Shown here piece by piece: positions 49,953 to 57,956 of a stretch of 64,000 bases of DNA. Made by a program: the position numbers and the translations under genes. The notes below the pieces were generated by a model that saw only the letters and a program-made list of their open reading frames with translations, ran no database searches and had not been told where the DNA came from. The stretch is from JAWLHU01 sp041690255 (GTDB lineage Bacteria > Bacillota > Sulfobacillia > Symbiobacteriales > Symbiobacteriaceae): positions 496,001-560,000 of the forward strand of contig JAWLHU010000001.1 of NCBI GenBank assembly GCA_041690255.1, read 5' to 3'. Every line of letters starts with the position of its first letter. Positions within the stretch are counted from its first letter, which is position 1.

Positions 49953-51188
49953 ATGGCGAAGAAGAAGTGCGTGTTGGCCTACTCCGGAGGCCTGGATACC
50001 TCGGTTGCGATCCACTGGATCAAGGAGAACTACGACGCCGATGTGGTCGCCCTCTCAATCGATGTTGGGGCAAATGACAAGGACCTGGATTTCATTGAGA
50101 AGAAAGCCCTCTCTATCGGGGCGGTCAACAGCTACATCTACGATGCGAAGACCGACTTCGCCTACAACTTCATCCTCCCGACGCTTCAGGCTAACGCGAT
50201 CTATGAGTCGAAGTACTACCTCTCCGCCTCGCTCTCCCGGCCGCTGATCTCCAAGCTGCTGGTGGAGGTGGCCGAGAAGGAGGGCGCCGACTTCGTCGCC
50301 CATGGCTGCACCGGCAAGGGGAATGATCAGGTCCGCTTCGAGGTCTCGGTGGCGGCCCTCAATCCTAACCTGGAGGTCCTCGCCCCTGTTCGTGACTGGG
50401 GTTGGAGCCGGGAGGAGGAGATCGAATATGCCCTGAAGCACGGGATTCCGGTCCCGGTAGGCAAGGAGAATCCCTTCTCACTGGATGTGAACCTGTGGGG
50501 CCGCTCCTGCGAGGCCGGCGTGCTGGAGGATCCCTGGGCGGAGGCGCCGGAGGCCGCCTTTGAGTGGACCGTCAACCCGAAGGATGCACCCGACGAGCCC
50601 GAGTACGTGACCATTGGGTTTGAGAAGGGCGTCCCCGTCTCGGTGAACGGGGAGAGCATGGACCTGGTCTCCCTGATTGAGAAGGTGCATGCGATCGCTG
50701 CTGCCCATGGTGTGGGCCGGATCGATCACGTCGAGAACCGGCTGGTCGGTATCAAGTCCCGCGAGGTCTACGAAATGCCCGCGGCCCATGTGCTGATTCT
50801 GGCGCACAAGGAATTGGAGACGATCACTCTCCCACGGGAACTGCATCACTTTAAGCTGGGGCTTGAGCAGAAGTACGCCGAAATGGTCTACTTCGGCCTC
50901 TGGTTCCATCCACTGAAGGAGTCGCTTGATGCCTTCATTCAGAAGTCGCAGGAGACTGTGACCGGCGAGGTCCGGGTGAAGCTGTTCAAGGGGACCGCGC
51001 AATGCGTGGGCCGGAAGTCCCCGGTCACCCTCTACTCATACGACCTGGCCACCTATGACAAGGCGGACAAGTTCGACCACAAGGCTGCCAAGGGCTTTAT
51101 TGATATCTTTGGCCTGCCCACAAAGGTGTTCGCTGCCGTTCAGAAGAACGCCAGGGAGAAGGAGCCGACCCTGGTCGGCGATGACTAG
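49953..51188 (+). CDS. argG: Argininosuccinate synthase
   Basis: ArgG joins citrulline and aspartate with ATP in the penultimate step of arginine synthesis. The 411-residue protein has the N-type ATP pyrophosphatase loop AYSGGLDTS (residues 9-17), HGCTGKGNDQVRFE and NLWGRSCEAG, and a typical family length. ATG 49953 has GAGGAGG eleven bases upstream. It is preceded by the ARG-box promoter and followed by a GC hairpin (51206-51240), so it is monocistronic. No argH or argF is seen in this window. Confidence 0.97.
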   Translation: MAKKKCVLAYSGGLDTSVAIHWIKENYDADVVALSIDVGANDKDLDFIEKKALSIGAVNSYIYDAKTDFAYNFILPTLQANAIYESKYYLSASLSRPLISKLLVEVAEKEGADFVAHGCTGKGNDQVRFEVSVAALNPNLEVLAPVRDWGWSREEEIEYALKHGIPVPVGKENPFSLDVNLWGRSCEAGVLEDPWAEAPEAAFEWTVNPKDAPDEPEYVTIGFEKGVPVSVNGESMDLVSLIEKVHAIAAAHGVGRIDHVENRLVGIKSREVYEMPAAHVLILAHKELETITLPRELHHFKLGLEQKYAEMVYFGLWFHPLKESLDAFIQKSQETVTGEVRVKLFKGTAQCVGRKSPVTLYSYDLATYDKADKFDHKAAKGFIDIFGLPTKVFAAVQKNAREKEPTLVGDD

Positions 51189-51372
51189 TCCCATCGATCT
51201 GCCGAGCCGGGCGCTGCAGTACCGCAGTGGCCCGGCTCTCGCTGTGAGTGCCCGGGGGCGAGTGATCAGCGTCATGGTGGCCCGGTGGCGCCGTCTCCGC
51301 TCTGGCAAGGCCGCTCCCAGTGCCCTACAATAGACCATAAACAGAGCGCATAATGAAGAGGGGGAAGCAGAC

Positions 51373-52068
51373 ATGAAGAGCATCGGCCTGATCGGTGGCA
51401 TGAGTTGGGAATCCACCGTGGAGTACTACCGGCTGATCAACCAGGAGACGAAGACGCGGCTGGGGGGACTCCACTCTGCTCGCATTCTCATGGAGAGTCT
51501 GGACTTTGCCGAGATTGCGGAGATGCAGTATGCCGGGCGCTGGGATGAGATGGGCAAGATCCTGGCCGGTTCGGCCCGTCGCCTTGAAGGAGCTGGTGCC
51601 GATCTGGTCCTGATCTGCACCAATACCATGCACAAGCTCGCCGATCAGGTCCAGGCCGCGGTCTCCATTCCGCTCCTGCACATTGTTGATCCGGTGGCCA
51701 CAGCTATGAAAGCGGCTGGCATGAAGCGGGTTGGCCTGCTGGGGACGAACTTCACCATGTCGGACTCCTTCTTCCGGGACCGGTTGGCGGAGCGATTCGG
51801 CCTGGAGGCGGTCGTTCCCGGTGACGCGGACAAGCAGGTCGTGCACCGGGTGATCTACGAGGAACTCTGCCTGGGTCAGACCGAAGAGCGGTCCCGGGCG
51901 GCCTATCGTTCGATTATGGAACGCCTCGTGGCGAATGGGGCCGAGGGGATTATCCTGGGCTGCACGGAGATCGGCCTGCTGGTCGGTCCGGGCGATGCGA
52001 GTGTCCCGCTCTTCGATACGACCGTGCTGCATGCCAGGGCGGCTGTCGACATGGCGCTTCAGGGCTAG
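51373..52068 (+). CDS. Aspartate/glutamate racemase-family protein
   Basis: The 231-residue protein has the two catalytic cysteine segments of PLP-independent amino-acid racemases, ICTNTMHKLAD (about residue 83) and LGCTEIGLL (about residue 196). The start IGLIGGMSWESTVEYYRLIN is typical of YgeA-like racemases. It could make D-aspartate or D-glutamate or act on a broad set of amino acids. GAGGGGG is upstream of ATG 51373. No partner gene is evident. Confidence 0.9.
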   Translation: MKSIGLIGGMSWESTVEYYRLINQETKTRLGGLHSARILMESLDFAEIAEMQYAGRWDEMGKILAGSARRLEGAGADLVLICTNTMHKLADQVQAAVSIPLLHIVDPVATAMKAAGMKRVGLLGTNFTMSDSFFRDRLAERFGLEAVVPGDADKQVVHRVIYEELCLGQTEERSRAAYRSIMERLVANGAEGIILGCTEIGLLVGPGDASVPLFDTTVLHARAAVDMALQG

Positions 52069-52205
52069 GGTTGATCGGCGGGTTGTTCCGCGAGGCTCGC
52101 TGGGTGACCCTGCTTGCGTCGGTGCGGAATCGAACGGGCTTGGCAGGAATAAGCAGGGGAGCGAGGCGAATTCGGTCCGGTACCGCTGTGGGGAGGGGGA
52201 GGATA

Positions 52206-52796
52206 GTGACCCGGACTTATTACCGACTGGTGCTCACTGTGCTCTGCGCGCTGGCGGCCTATGTGGGGCCGGTTGTCTTCCTGAAGTACCCCTACCGCTT
52301 CGGCTACTTCGTGGGCGGACTGATCGCGTCCTTGCTTGCCTGGGGGCTGCTTATGGCGGTCATCTCCACCGAGCAGAATCTGCCGGCAAGGCTGCAGTTT
52401 GTCCTGGGAGCGGGAGCCGGGGTTTTCACCTGGTCGCGGACCTCTCTTGTCGCTGCATTTCATATCTTGCCGCTCATTGCCCGGAACGGTTGGCGGTTGA
52501 ACGATACCTTTGACCCGGTCTGGCTCATGGGCGGCTTTGCACCGCTGGTCGTTCCCGTCGTCGCCCTCCTGCTCTCTCACACCACCAACCGTCCCTTCTG
52601 GCAGACCTTTTCCAGCGCCCTCTTCCGCTATTCGATCCCCCTTGCCATTCTCCAACTGCTCCCCCGGTGGATTGGCCTGCCAAGGCAGTTTACCTGGATT
52701 TTCCTGTTTACGGGGGTCATGTTCCTGGTGCTCGATGGACTCGGTACCGGTCGAGACTTCCCGTTTCTCTCCCGCCTGGACCCCTCTCGCCGATGA
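52206..52796 (+). CDS. Hypothetical multi-pass membrane protein
   Basis: The 196-residue protein has about five to six hydrophobic segments (LVLTVLCALAAYVGPVVFLK, FGYFVGGLIASLLAWGLLMA, WLMGGFAPLVVPVVALLLSH, TWIFLFTGVMFLVLDGLG). GTG 52206 follows a GGGGGAGGATA purine run. The end is basic. It lies about 140 bp after the racemase gene and directly precedes the promoter region of the glycine reductase operon. I do not recognise the family. Confidence 0.65.
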   Translation: MTRTYYRLVLTVLCALAAYVGPVVFLKYPYRFGYFVGGLIASLLAWGLLMAVISTEQNLPARLQFVLGAGAGVFTWSRTSLVAAFHILPLIARNGWRLNDTFDPVWLMGGFAPLVVPVVALLLSHTTNRPFWQTFSSALFRYSIPLAILQLLPRWIGLPRQFTWIFLFTGVMFLVLDGLGTGRDFPFLSRLDPSRR

Positions 52797-52872
52797 ATAG
52801 TTCGGCTCATATGCGCCGCCGCTGCAGGGCCAAGAGGCCATGTGGAACGGCCCCTCCGGTGGATTCCTGCCG

Positions 52873-52890
52873 ATATGCAATCCTGCATAT
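52873..52890 (+). promoter_or_regulatory. Palindrome at the likely promoter of the riboswitch transcript
   Basis: ATATGCA-ATCC-TGCATAT is a perfect 7-bp inverted repeat that overlaps a TATACT (52888-52893) -10 candidate; TTCCTG (52864-52869) could be the -35 with an 18-bp spacer. It may be an operator for a repressor of the glycine reductase operon. Confidence 0.45.
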
Positions 52891-52933
52891 ACTGGGGCTG
52901 AAAGAGCGGAATTGTCATATGACCGGGCTGGTA

Positions 52934-53131
52934 GCGGGAGAGACTCCCTGCGTGGGGGCGCCGAAGGAGCAAATTGGGGGTCAGGTCAGGCTCCCGATGA
53001 AACTCTCAGGCATACAGGACCGCCGCCGGCGCCCTGCAAGGGCACCCGGACCTCTGGAGAGCCGCTTTGGTGCGGCACCGAAGGAGAAAGGCCGCCTGCC
53101 GACGGCCAACACTCTCAGGTACAAAGACAGG
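52934..53131 (+). ncRNA. Tandem glycine riboswitch
   Basis: Two glycine aptamers occur in series. Aptamer 1 runs from GGGAGAGAC through GCGCCGAAGGAGCAA to GAAACTCTCAGGCATACAGGACC (about 52935-53022). Aptamer 2 runs from CTCTGGAGAG through GCACCGAAGGAGAAA to ACACTCTCAGGTACAAAGACAGG (about 53051-53131). A terminator follows immediately. Glycine binding should prevent termination and turn on the downstream glycine reductase operon, a degradative use as known for gcvT in Bacillus. The match to the conserved residues is clear by eye. Confidence 0.95.
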
Positions 53132-53162
53132 GGCACGACCATGCGACTGGTCGTGCCTTTTC
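53132..53162 (+). terminator. Riboswitch-controlled terminator
   Basis: GGCACGACCA pairs perfectly with TGGTCGTGCC around TGCGAC and is followed by TTTTCT. Its 5' arm directly abuts aptamer 2, the position expected for an expression platform. Confidence 0.9.
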
Positions 53163-53173
53163 TGTTGCCAGCA

Positions 53174-53191
53174 TTGTGAAACTGGTCACAA
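53174..53191 (+). promoter_or_regulatory. Rex-type operator before trxB
   Basis: TTGTGAAACTGGTCACAA has perfect TTGTGA/TCACAA half-sites, close to the Rex consensus TTGTGAA-N4-TTCACAA. It lies between the riboswitch terminator and the trxB start, and an almost identical site precedes the NuoE-like gene. Confidence 0.65.
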
Positions 53192-53215
53192 ACCGTGACG
53201 GGGAGGCGGGATTCC

Positions 53216-54457
53216 ATGGCAGAACGGTTTGATCTGATCATCGTCGGTGGCGGTCCGGCGGGCATGACCGCAGCGATCTATGGCGCTCGTGCCAAACTGA
53301 AGACCCTCTTGATCGAGAAGGGGCGCCACGGCGGTCAGGCGGCCTCTACCGAGGAGGTGGAGAACTGGCCCGGGGCCGGTCGTACCACTGGTCCGGCGCT
53401 CATGAAGCAGTTCCGGGAGCACGTGGAGCACCTCGGTGTCACCACGATCCGGGAAGAGGTCAGTGAGGTAGACCTCTCCGCTCCGGCCAAGGTGATTCGT
53501 ACCAAGAAGGGCGCTGAGTTTGAGGGGCGAGCAGTCATTCTCTGCCCGGGGGCTGAGCCCCGCACGCTGGGTGTGAAGGGCGAGGGCAGGTTCCGGGGCA
53601 AGGGCGTCTCGTACTGCGCCACCTGTGACGCCGACTTCTACACCGAGCTGGATGTGGTGGTGGTCGGCAACGGCGACTCGGCTGTGGAAGAGGCGATCTA
53701 CCTCACCAAGTTTGCCGAGTCGGTCACCATGATCGTCATCCACCCCATGGGGACGATGGATGCCAACCGGGCCAGTCAGGAGCGGGTTTACGCCAACCCG
53801 AAGATCCGCATTGTCTGGCAGTCGGTGGTGGAGGAGATCCGGGGGGATGGGATCGTCGAGAGTGTGGTCCTGAAGAATCTGGCGACTGGCCAACTCTCCG
53901 AGTTGCCCACCAACGGTGTTTTCATTTTCGTGGGGACCGTGCCCAAGACGGAGTGGCTGACGGAGACCGGTCTGGACCTGGACAGGCGTGGCTATATCAT
54001 CGCGGACCCGGAGACGATGGCGACCAACCTGGATGGTGTCTTTGCCGCCGGCGATGCCCGCCGCAAGTGGCTCCGTCAGATCGTCACCGCCGCCTCCGAT
54101 GGTGCCATTGCGGCCTGTGCTGCGGAGAAGTACCTGACGGAGGAGGAGCATCTGCAGCAGGAGGTGCTTGAGCCGAAGGAGCCGGTGCTGGCCGTCTTCT
54201 GGAGCCCGGCCGTCCCCGCCAGCCTCGACCTGCTGCAGCGGGCTGAGCGGCTGATCGCCTCTCTGGGCGGCCGGGTGAAGCTGGCCCGGATTGACTGCTA
54301 CAAGAGCGCCCGAGTCGCTGCCCGCTTTGGCGTGACCGAGGTGCCGGCGGTAGTGCTCTTCGAGGTGGGCATGCCGGTTGATTCGAGAGCCTGTACCGAG
54401 GGGTTCGACCACCTGGAAGAGTGGGTGGTTAGCCATATTGCAGGCCCGACTGCATGA
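53216..54457 (+). CDS. trxB: Thioredoxin reductase with C-terminal thioredoxin-like domain
   Basis: The 413-residue flavoprotein has the FAD site (LIIVGGGPAGMTAAIYGA), the redox pair in YCATCDADF (Cys134, Cys137), the NAD(P) site VVVGNGDSAVEEA and the terminal FAD motif GVFAAGDARR. A normal thioredoxin reductase would end near residue 305. The extra 105 residues read as a thioredoxin fold whose active-site position is FWSPAVPASL, without cysteines. In glycine reductase systems this enzyme with thioredoxin reduces the selenoprotein complex. It is the first gene of the riboswitch operon. GGGGAGG is nine bases before ATG 53216. Confidence 0.92.
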   Translation: MAERFDLIIVGGGPAGMTAAIYGARAKLKTLLIEKGRHGGQAASTEEVENWPGAGRTTGPALMKQFREHVEHLGVTTIREEVSEVDLSAPAKVIRTKKGAEFEGRAVILCPGAEPRTLGVKGEGRFRGKGVSYCATCDADFYTELDVVVVGNGDSAVEEAIYLTKFAESVTMIVIHPMGTMDANRASQERVYANPKIRIVWQSVVEEIRGDGIVESVVLKNLATGQLSELPTNGVFIFVGTVPKTEWLTETGLDLDRRGYIIADPETMATNLDGVFAAGDARRKWLRQIVTAASDGAIAACAAEKYLTEEEHLQQEVLEPKEPVLAVFWSPAVPASLDLLQRAERLIASLGGRVKLARIDCYKSARVAARFGVTEVPAVVLFEVGMPVDSRACTEGFDHLEEWVVSHIAGPTA

Positions 54458-54472
54458 GGAGGTGACGCGAGA

Positions 54473-54793
54473 ATGCTGGAGGTGAACAAGGAGACGTTTG
54501 AGGCGGAGGTGCTCCAGACCAGGGGCCTGGTGGCCGTTGACTGGTGGAGCCCGAAGTGCGACCCGTGCTGCGAACTATTGCCCGAGGTGGAGAAGATGGC
54601 GACCACCTATGGGGATCGGATCAAGTTCGTCAAGGTCAATGTGCTGGAGAACCGGCGGCTGGCGATTGGTCAGAAGGTCCTGGGCCTGCCTACCTTCCTG
54701 TTCTTCAAGGATGGCGAGAAGGTGGCAGAGCTGTCCGGGGCGGAGGTCTGTACCGCGGAAGCGGTTGAGGCAGAGTTGAAACGCCTGGTATAG
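54473..54793 (+). CDS. trxA: Thioredoxin, glycine-reductase type
   Basis: The 106-residue thioredoxin has an unusual active site WSPKCDPCCELLPE (Cys29, Cys32 and an extra Cys33) rather than WCGPC. Similar deviating motifs are known for thioredoxins of the clostridial glycine reductase system. It passes electrons from TrxB to the Grd proteins. AGGAGG is ten bases upstream and the gap to trxB is 15 bp. Confidence 0.9.
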   Translation: MLEVNKETFEAEVLQTRGLVAVDWWSPKCDPCCELLPEVEKMATTYGDRIKFVKVNVLENRRLAIGQKVLGLPTFLFFKDGEKVAELSGAEVCTAEAVEAELKRLV

Positions 54794-54805
54794 GGAGGCG
54801 AGGGT

Positions 54806-56092
54806 ATGAAATTGGAACTGGGCCGCATCTTCATTTCGGATGTTCGCTTCGGCGAGGCGACCCGGGTGGAGAATGGCGTGCTCACGGTCAACCAGGAGGA
54901 GTTGCGGGCGCTGCTCCTCACAGATGAGCGGCTCGTTGCGGTTGAGCTGGACACTGCCAAGCCCGGCGAGTCGGTCCGCATCATCCCGGTCAAGGATGTG
55001 ATCGAGCCGCGCGTCAAGGTCTCGGGCTCCGGTGGCATCTTCCCCGGGTTCACCAGCAAGGTTGAGACAGTAGGCAACGGTCGAACCCACGTACTGAAGG
55101 GCTGCGCGATTGTCACCACCGGCAAGATCGTCGCCTTCCAGGAGGGCCTGATCGACATGAGCGGGCCGGGCGCCGAGTATACGCCCTTCTCCCAGTTGCT
55201 GAACATTACGGTCCACGCCACGCCCCGGGAAGGCCTGACCCAGCATGAGCACGAGGCCGCCATACGAGTCGCGGGCCTGAAGGCGGCGGAGTACGTGGGC
55301 AGGGCGGGCAAGGACGTGACGCCCGACGAGGTGATCACCTACGAGCATCTGCCGCTGCCCCAGGCGGTGGCGCAGTACCCCAGCCTGCCGAAGGTGGTCT
55401 ACGTCTACATGCTGCAGTCCCAGGGGCTGATGCATGACACCTACGTCTACGGGGTCGACGCCAAGCGGATCCTGCCGACCGTCATCTCCCCGACCGAGGT
55501 CTTCGACGGGGCGATCGTCTCCGGCAACTGCGTCTCCGCCTGCGACAAGAACTGCACCTACCATCATCAGAACAGTCCTGTGATCGAGGATCTGTATGAG
55601 CGGCATGGCAAGGACCTGAACTTTATCGGCGTGGTGATCACTAACGAGAACGTCACCCTGGCCGACAAGGAGCGCTCTTCCTCGTACACCGCAAAGCTGG
55701 TCGAGATGCTCGGGGCCGACGGCGCCATTATCTCGGAGGAGGGCTTCGGCAATCCCGACACCGACCTGATGATGAACTGCCGCAAGATCGAGGAGAAGGG
55801 GATCCGGACCGTTCTCGTTACCGATGAGTACGCCGGGCGCGATGGCGCCTCTCAGTCGCTGGCTGATGCGGTGGCCGCTGCTAACGCCGTCGTCACCGCC
55901 GGTAACGCCAACATGGTAATCACGCTGCCGCCCATGCAGAGGATTATCGGCTACCCCGAGCAGATCGACGTGATCGCGGGTGGCTGGTCCGGCTCGCTCC
56001 GACCAGACGGCTCCATGATCGCGGAGATCCAGGTGATCACTGGCTCGACGAACGAACTGGGCTTCTCCAGGCTCGCCGCCCGGACGATCTGA
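54806..56092 (+). CDS. grdE: Glycine reductase component B, proprotein of the 25- and 22-kDa subunits
   Basis: GrdE is a proprotein that cleaves itself at Asn241-Cys242; the Cys turns into a pyruvoyl group that binds the glycine amine. The sequence here is IVSGNCVSACDKN with Cys242 at exactly the expected position in the 428-residue protein. The N-terminal domain has NPG-like LTQHEHEAAIRVAGLKAAEY. It works with GrdB in substrate activation. GGGAGG stands seven bases before ATG 54806. The related GrdI/GrdG for betaine or sarcosine cannot be fully excluded, but the glycine riboswitch supports glycine. Confidence 0.93.
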   Translation: MKLELGRIFISDVRFGEATRVENGVLTVNQEELRALLLTDERLVAVELDTAKPGESVRIIPVKDVIEPRVKVSGSGGIFPGFTSKVETVGNGRTHVLKGCAIVTTGKIVAFQEGLIDMSGPGAEYTPFSQLLNITVHATPREGLTQHEHEAAIRVAGLKAAEYVGRAGKDVTPDEVITYEHLPLPQAVAQYPSLPKVVYVYMLQSQGLMHDTYVYGVDAKRILPTVISPTEVFDGAIVSGNCVSACDKNCTYHHQNSPVIEDLYERHGKDLNFIGVVITNENVTLADKERSSSYTAKLVEMLGADGAIISEEGFGNPDTDLMMNCRKIEEKGIRTVLVTDEYAGRDGASQSLADAVAAANAVVTAGNANMVITLPPMQRIIGYPEQIDVIAGGWSGSLRPDGSMIAEIQVITGSTNELGFSRLAARTI

Positions 56093-56126
56093 TACGCCCA
56101 CATCGAGATAGGAAGTGAGTAACACC

Positions 56127-56594
56127 ATGGAACTGAAGGGCAAGCAAGTGATCATCCTCGGCGACCGGGACGGGATTCCGGGCCCCGCGATCGAGGAGTG
56201 TATCCGGACCACGGGTGCCGAGGTCCTTTTCGCCTCCACCGAGTGTTTCGTCTGAACGAGCGCAGGGGCCATGGACATGGAGAACCAGCGCCGGGTCAAG
56301 GAGTTTGCTGAGCAGTACCCCAAGGAAGACCTGGTGGTCATCCTGGGCGGCGCCGAGGCCGAGGCCTCGGGTCTGGCCGCAGAGACTGTCAGCAACGGCG
56401 ACCCTGCGTGGGCCGGTCCGCTGGCCGGAGTCCCGTTGGGACTCAAGGCGTTCCACATCTTCGAGCCGGAAATCAAGGATCAGGTCGATCCCGGTGTCTA
56501 CGAGGCACAGGTCTCGCTGATGGAGATGGTCCTCGACATGGACGCGATCATCAGCGAGGTCAGCAGCATTCGGAACCAGTACGCCACCTGGTAA
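56127..56594 (+). CDS. grdA: Glycine reductase selenoprotein A (contains selenocysteine)
   Basis: Read through an in-frame TGA (56253-56255), the gene encodes 155 residues with selenocysteine at position 43 in ASTECFVUTSAGAMDMENQR, the invariant GrdA active site. GrdA carries the carboxymethyl-selenoether and makes a mixed selenide-sulfide with its nearby Cys. Without recoding only 42 residues would be made. A stem could form just behind the TGA as bacterial SECIS. ATG 56127 has GGAAGTGAG upstream. It lies between grdE and grdB, as in Eubacterium acidaminophilum-type operons in content. selA, selB, selC and selD are not in this window. Confidence 0.96.
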
Positions 56595-56607
56595 AGGGGG
56601 TTCAACC

Positions 56608-57897
56608 GTGCGGATAGTCCATTATATCAACCAGTTCTTTGGCGGCATCGGCGGCGAGGAGAAGGCCGGCCACCGCCCGGAGGTACGGCAGGGGCCGGTT
56701 GGACCGGGCATGGCGCTCACACAGGCGCTGGCCGGTTCCGGCGAGATCGTGGCCACGGTGATCTGCGGTGATTCCTGGTTCAACGAGAACCTGGAGGAGG
56801 CATCGCGGACGGTCCTCGATCTGATCAGCCAATACAGTCCCGACCTGGTTATCGCCGGCCCGGCCTTCAACGCCGGCCGGTATGGTATGGCCTGCGGCGC
56901 CGTGGCGGAGGTGGTCAGCAAGCGGCTGAACATCCCCGTGGTCTCCGGCATGTACAAGGAGAACCCGGGCCTTGAGGTCTACCGCAAGCACGCCTGGGTC
57001 GTCGAGACGGGCGATTCGGCAGCCTCCATGCGCACCGCCGTTCCTGCCATCACTGCCATGGTGAAGCGGCTCGCCTCCGGCCAGGAGCCCGAGCCGGGCA
57101 CCTACCTTGAGCGGGGGATTCGGCTCAACTACTTCGAAGCAGAGCGGGGCTCCAAGCGGGCCGTGGAGATGCTGGTTCGCAAGCTGAGCGAGCAGCCGTT
57201 CACCACCGAGTACACCATGCCCGCCTTCGACCGGGTCGCCCCCAACCCGCCCGTGCGCGACCTGAGCAAGGCGAAGATCGCCCTGGTCACATCGGGCGGC
57301 ATCGTCCCGAAGGGGAACCCGGACCGGATCGAGTCCTCGTCGGCCTCGAAGTTCGGCAAGTACTTCCTGGGCGACCGCGACGACCTGACCAGCGAGACCC
57401 ACCAGACGGCCCACGGCGGCTACGACCCGACCTACGCCAACGCCGACGCCGACCGGGTCCTCCCGCTGGATGTGACGCGCCAGTTAGAGCGGGAAGGCGT
57501 GATCGGCAAACTGCATGACTACTGGTACGCCACGGTTGGCAACGGGACGTCGGTCGCAAACGCGAAGGCCTACGCGGCGGCCATCGCTCAGGATCTGGTG
57601 TCGCATGCTGTCGATGCCGTGATCCTGACCTCCACCTGAGGGACCTGCACTCGTTGCGGAGCAACGATGGTGAAGGAGATCGAGCGGGCCGGCATTCCGG
57701 TCGTCCATGTCTGCACCGTGGTCCCGATCTCGCTGACGGTGGGTGCGAACCGGATCGTGCCGGCGGTGGCGATTCCGCATCCCCTCGGCAACCCGAACCT
57801 GCCGCCGGATGAGGAGCGGAAGCTGCGCCGGGGCCTGGTCTTGAAGGCGCTCAATGCCCTGACGGTCGAGGTTCACGGCCAGACGGTCTTCGAGTAG
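56608..57897 (+). CDS. grdB: Glycine reductase component B, selenoprotein (contains selenocysteine)
   Basis: Read through TGA (57637-57639), the 429-residue protein has selenocysteine 344 in VILTSTUGTCTRCGATMV, the conserved U-x2-C-x2-C active site of the GrdB/GrdF/GrdH family. It transfers the glycine-derived carbon unit to GrdA together with GrdE. The start MRIVHYINQFFGGIGGEEKA is family-typical; GTG 56608 has GGGGG seven bases upstream. The gap to grdA is 13 bp. Which amine substrate (glycine, sarcosine or betaine) is bound cannot be told from sequence alone; riboswitch context favours glycine. Confidence 0.95.
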
Positions 57898-57956
57898 GCC
57901 TTGATGGGGCGTCGTCCTTGCAGCGGCGCCCCTTCTCTTCCGAAAGGGAGGAAGTA

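Noticed and set aside
56253..56255. Premature stop making grdA a pseudogene
   Set aside because: The TGA is at the conserved selenocysteine position and the frame continues with typical GrdA sequence; the same holds for 57637-57639 in grdB.
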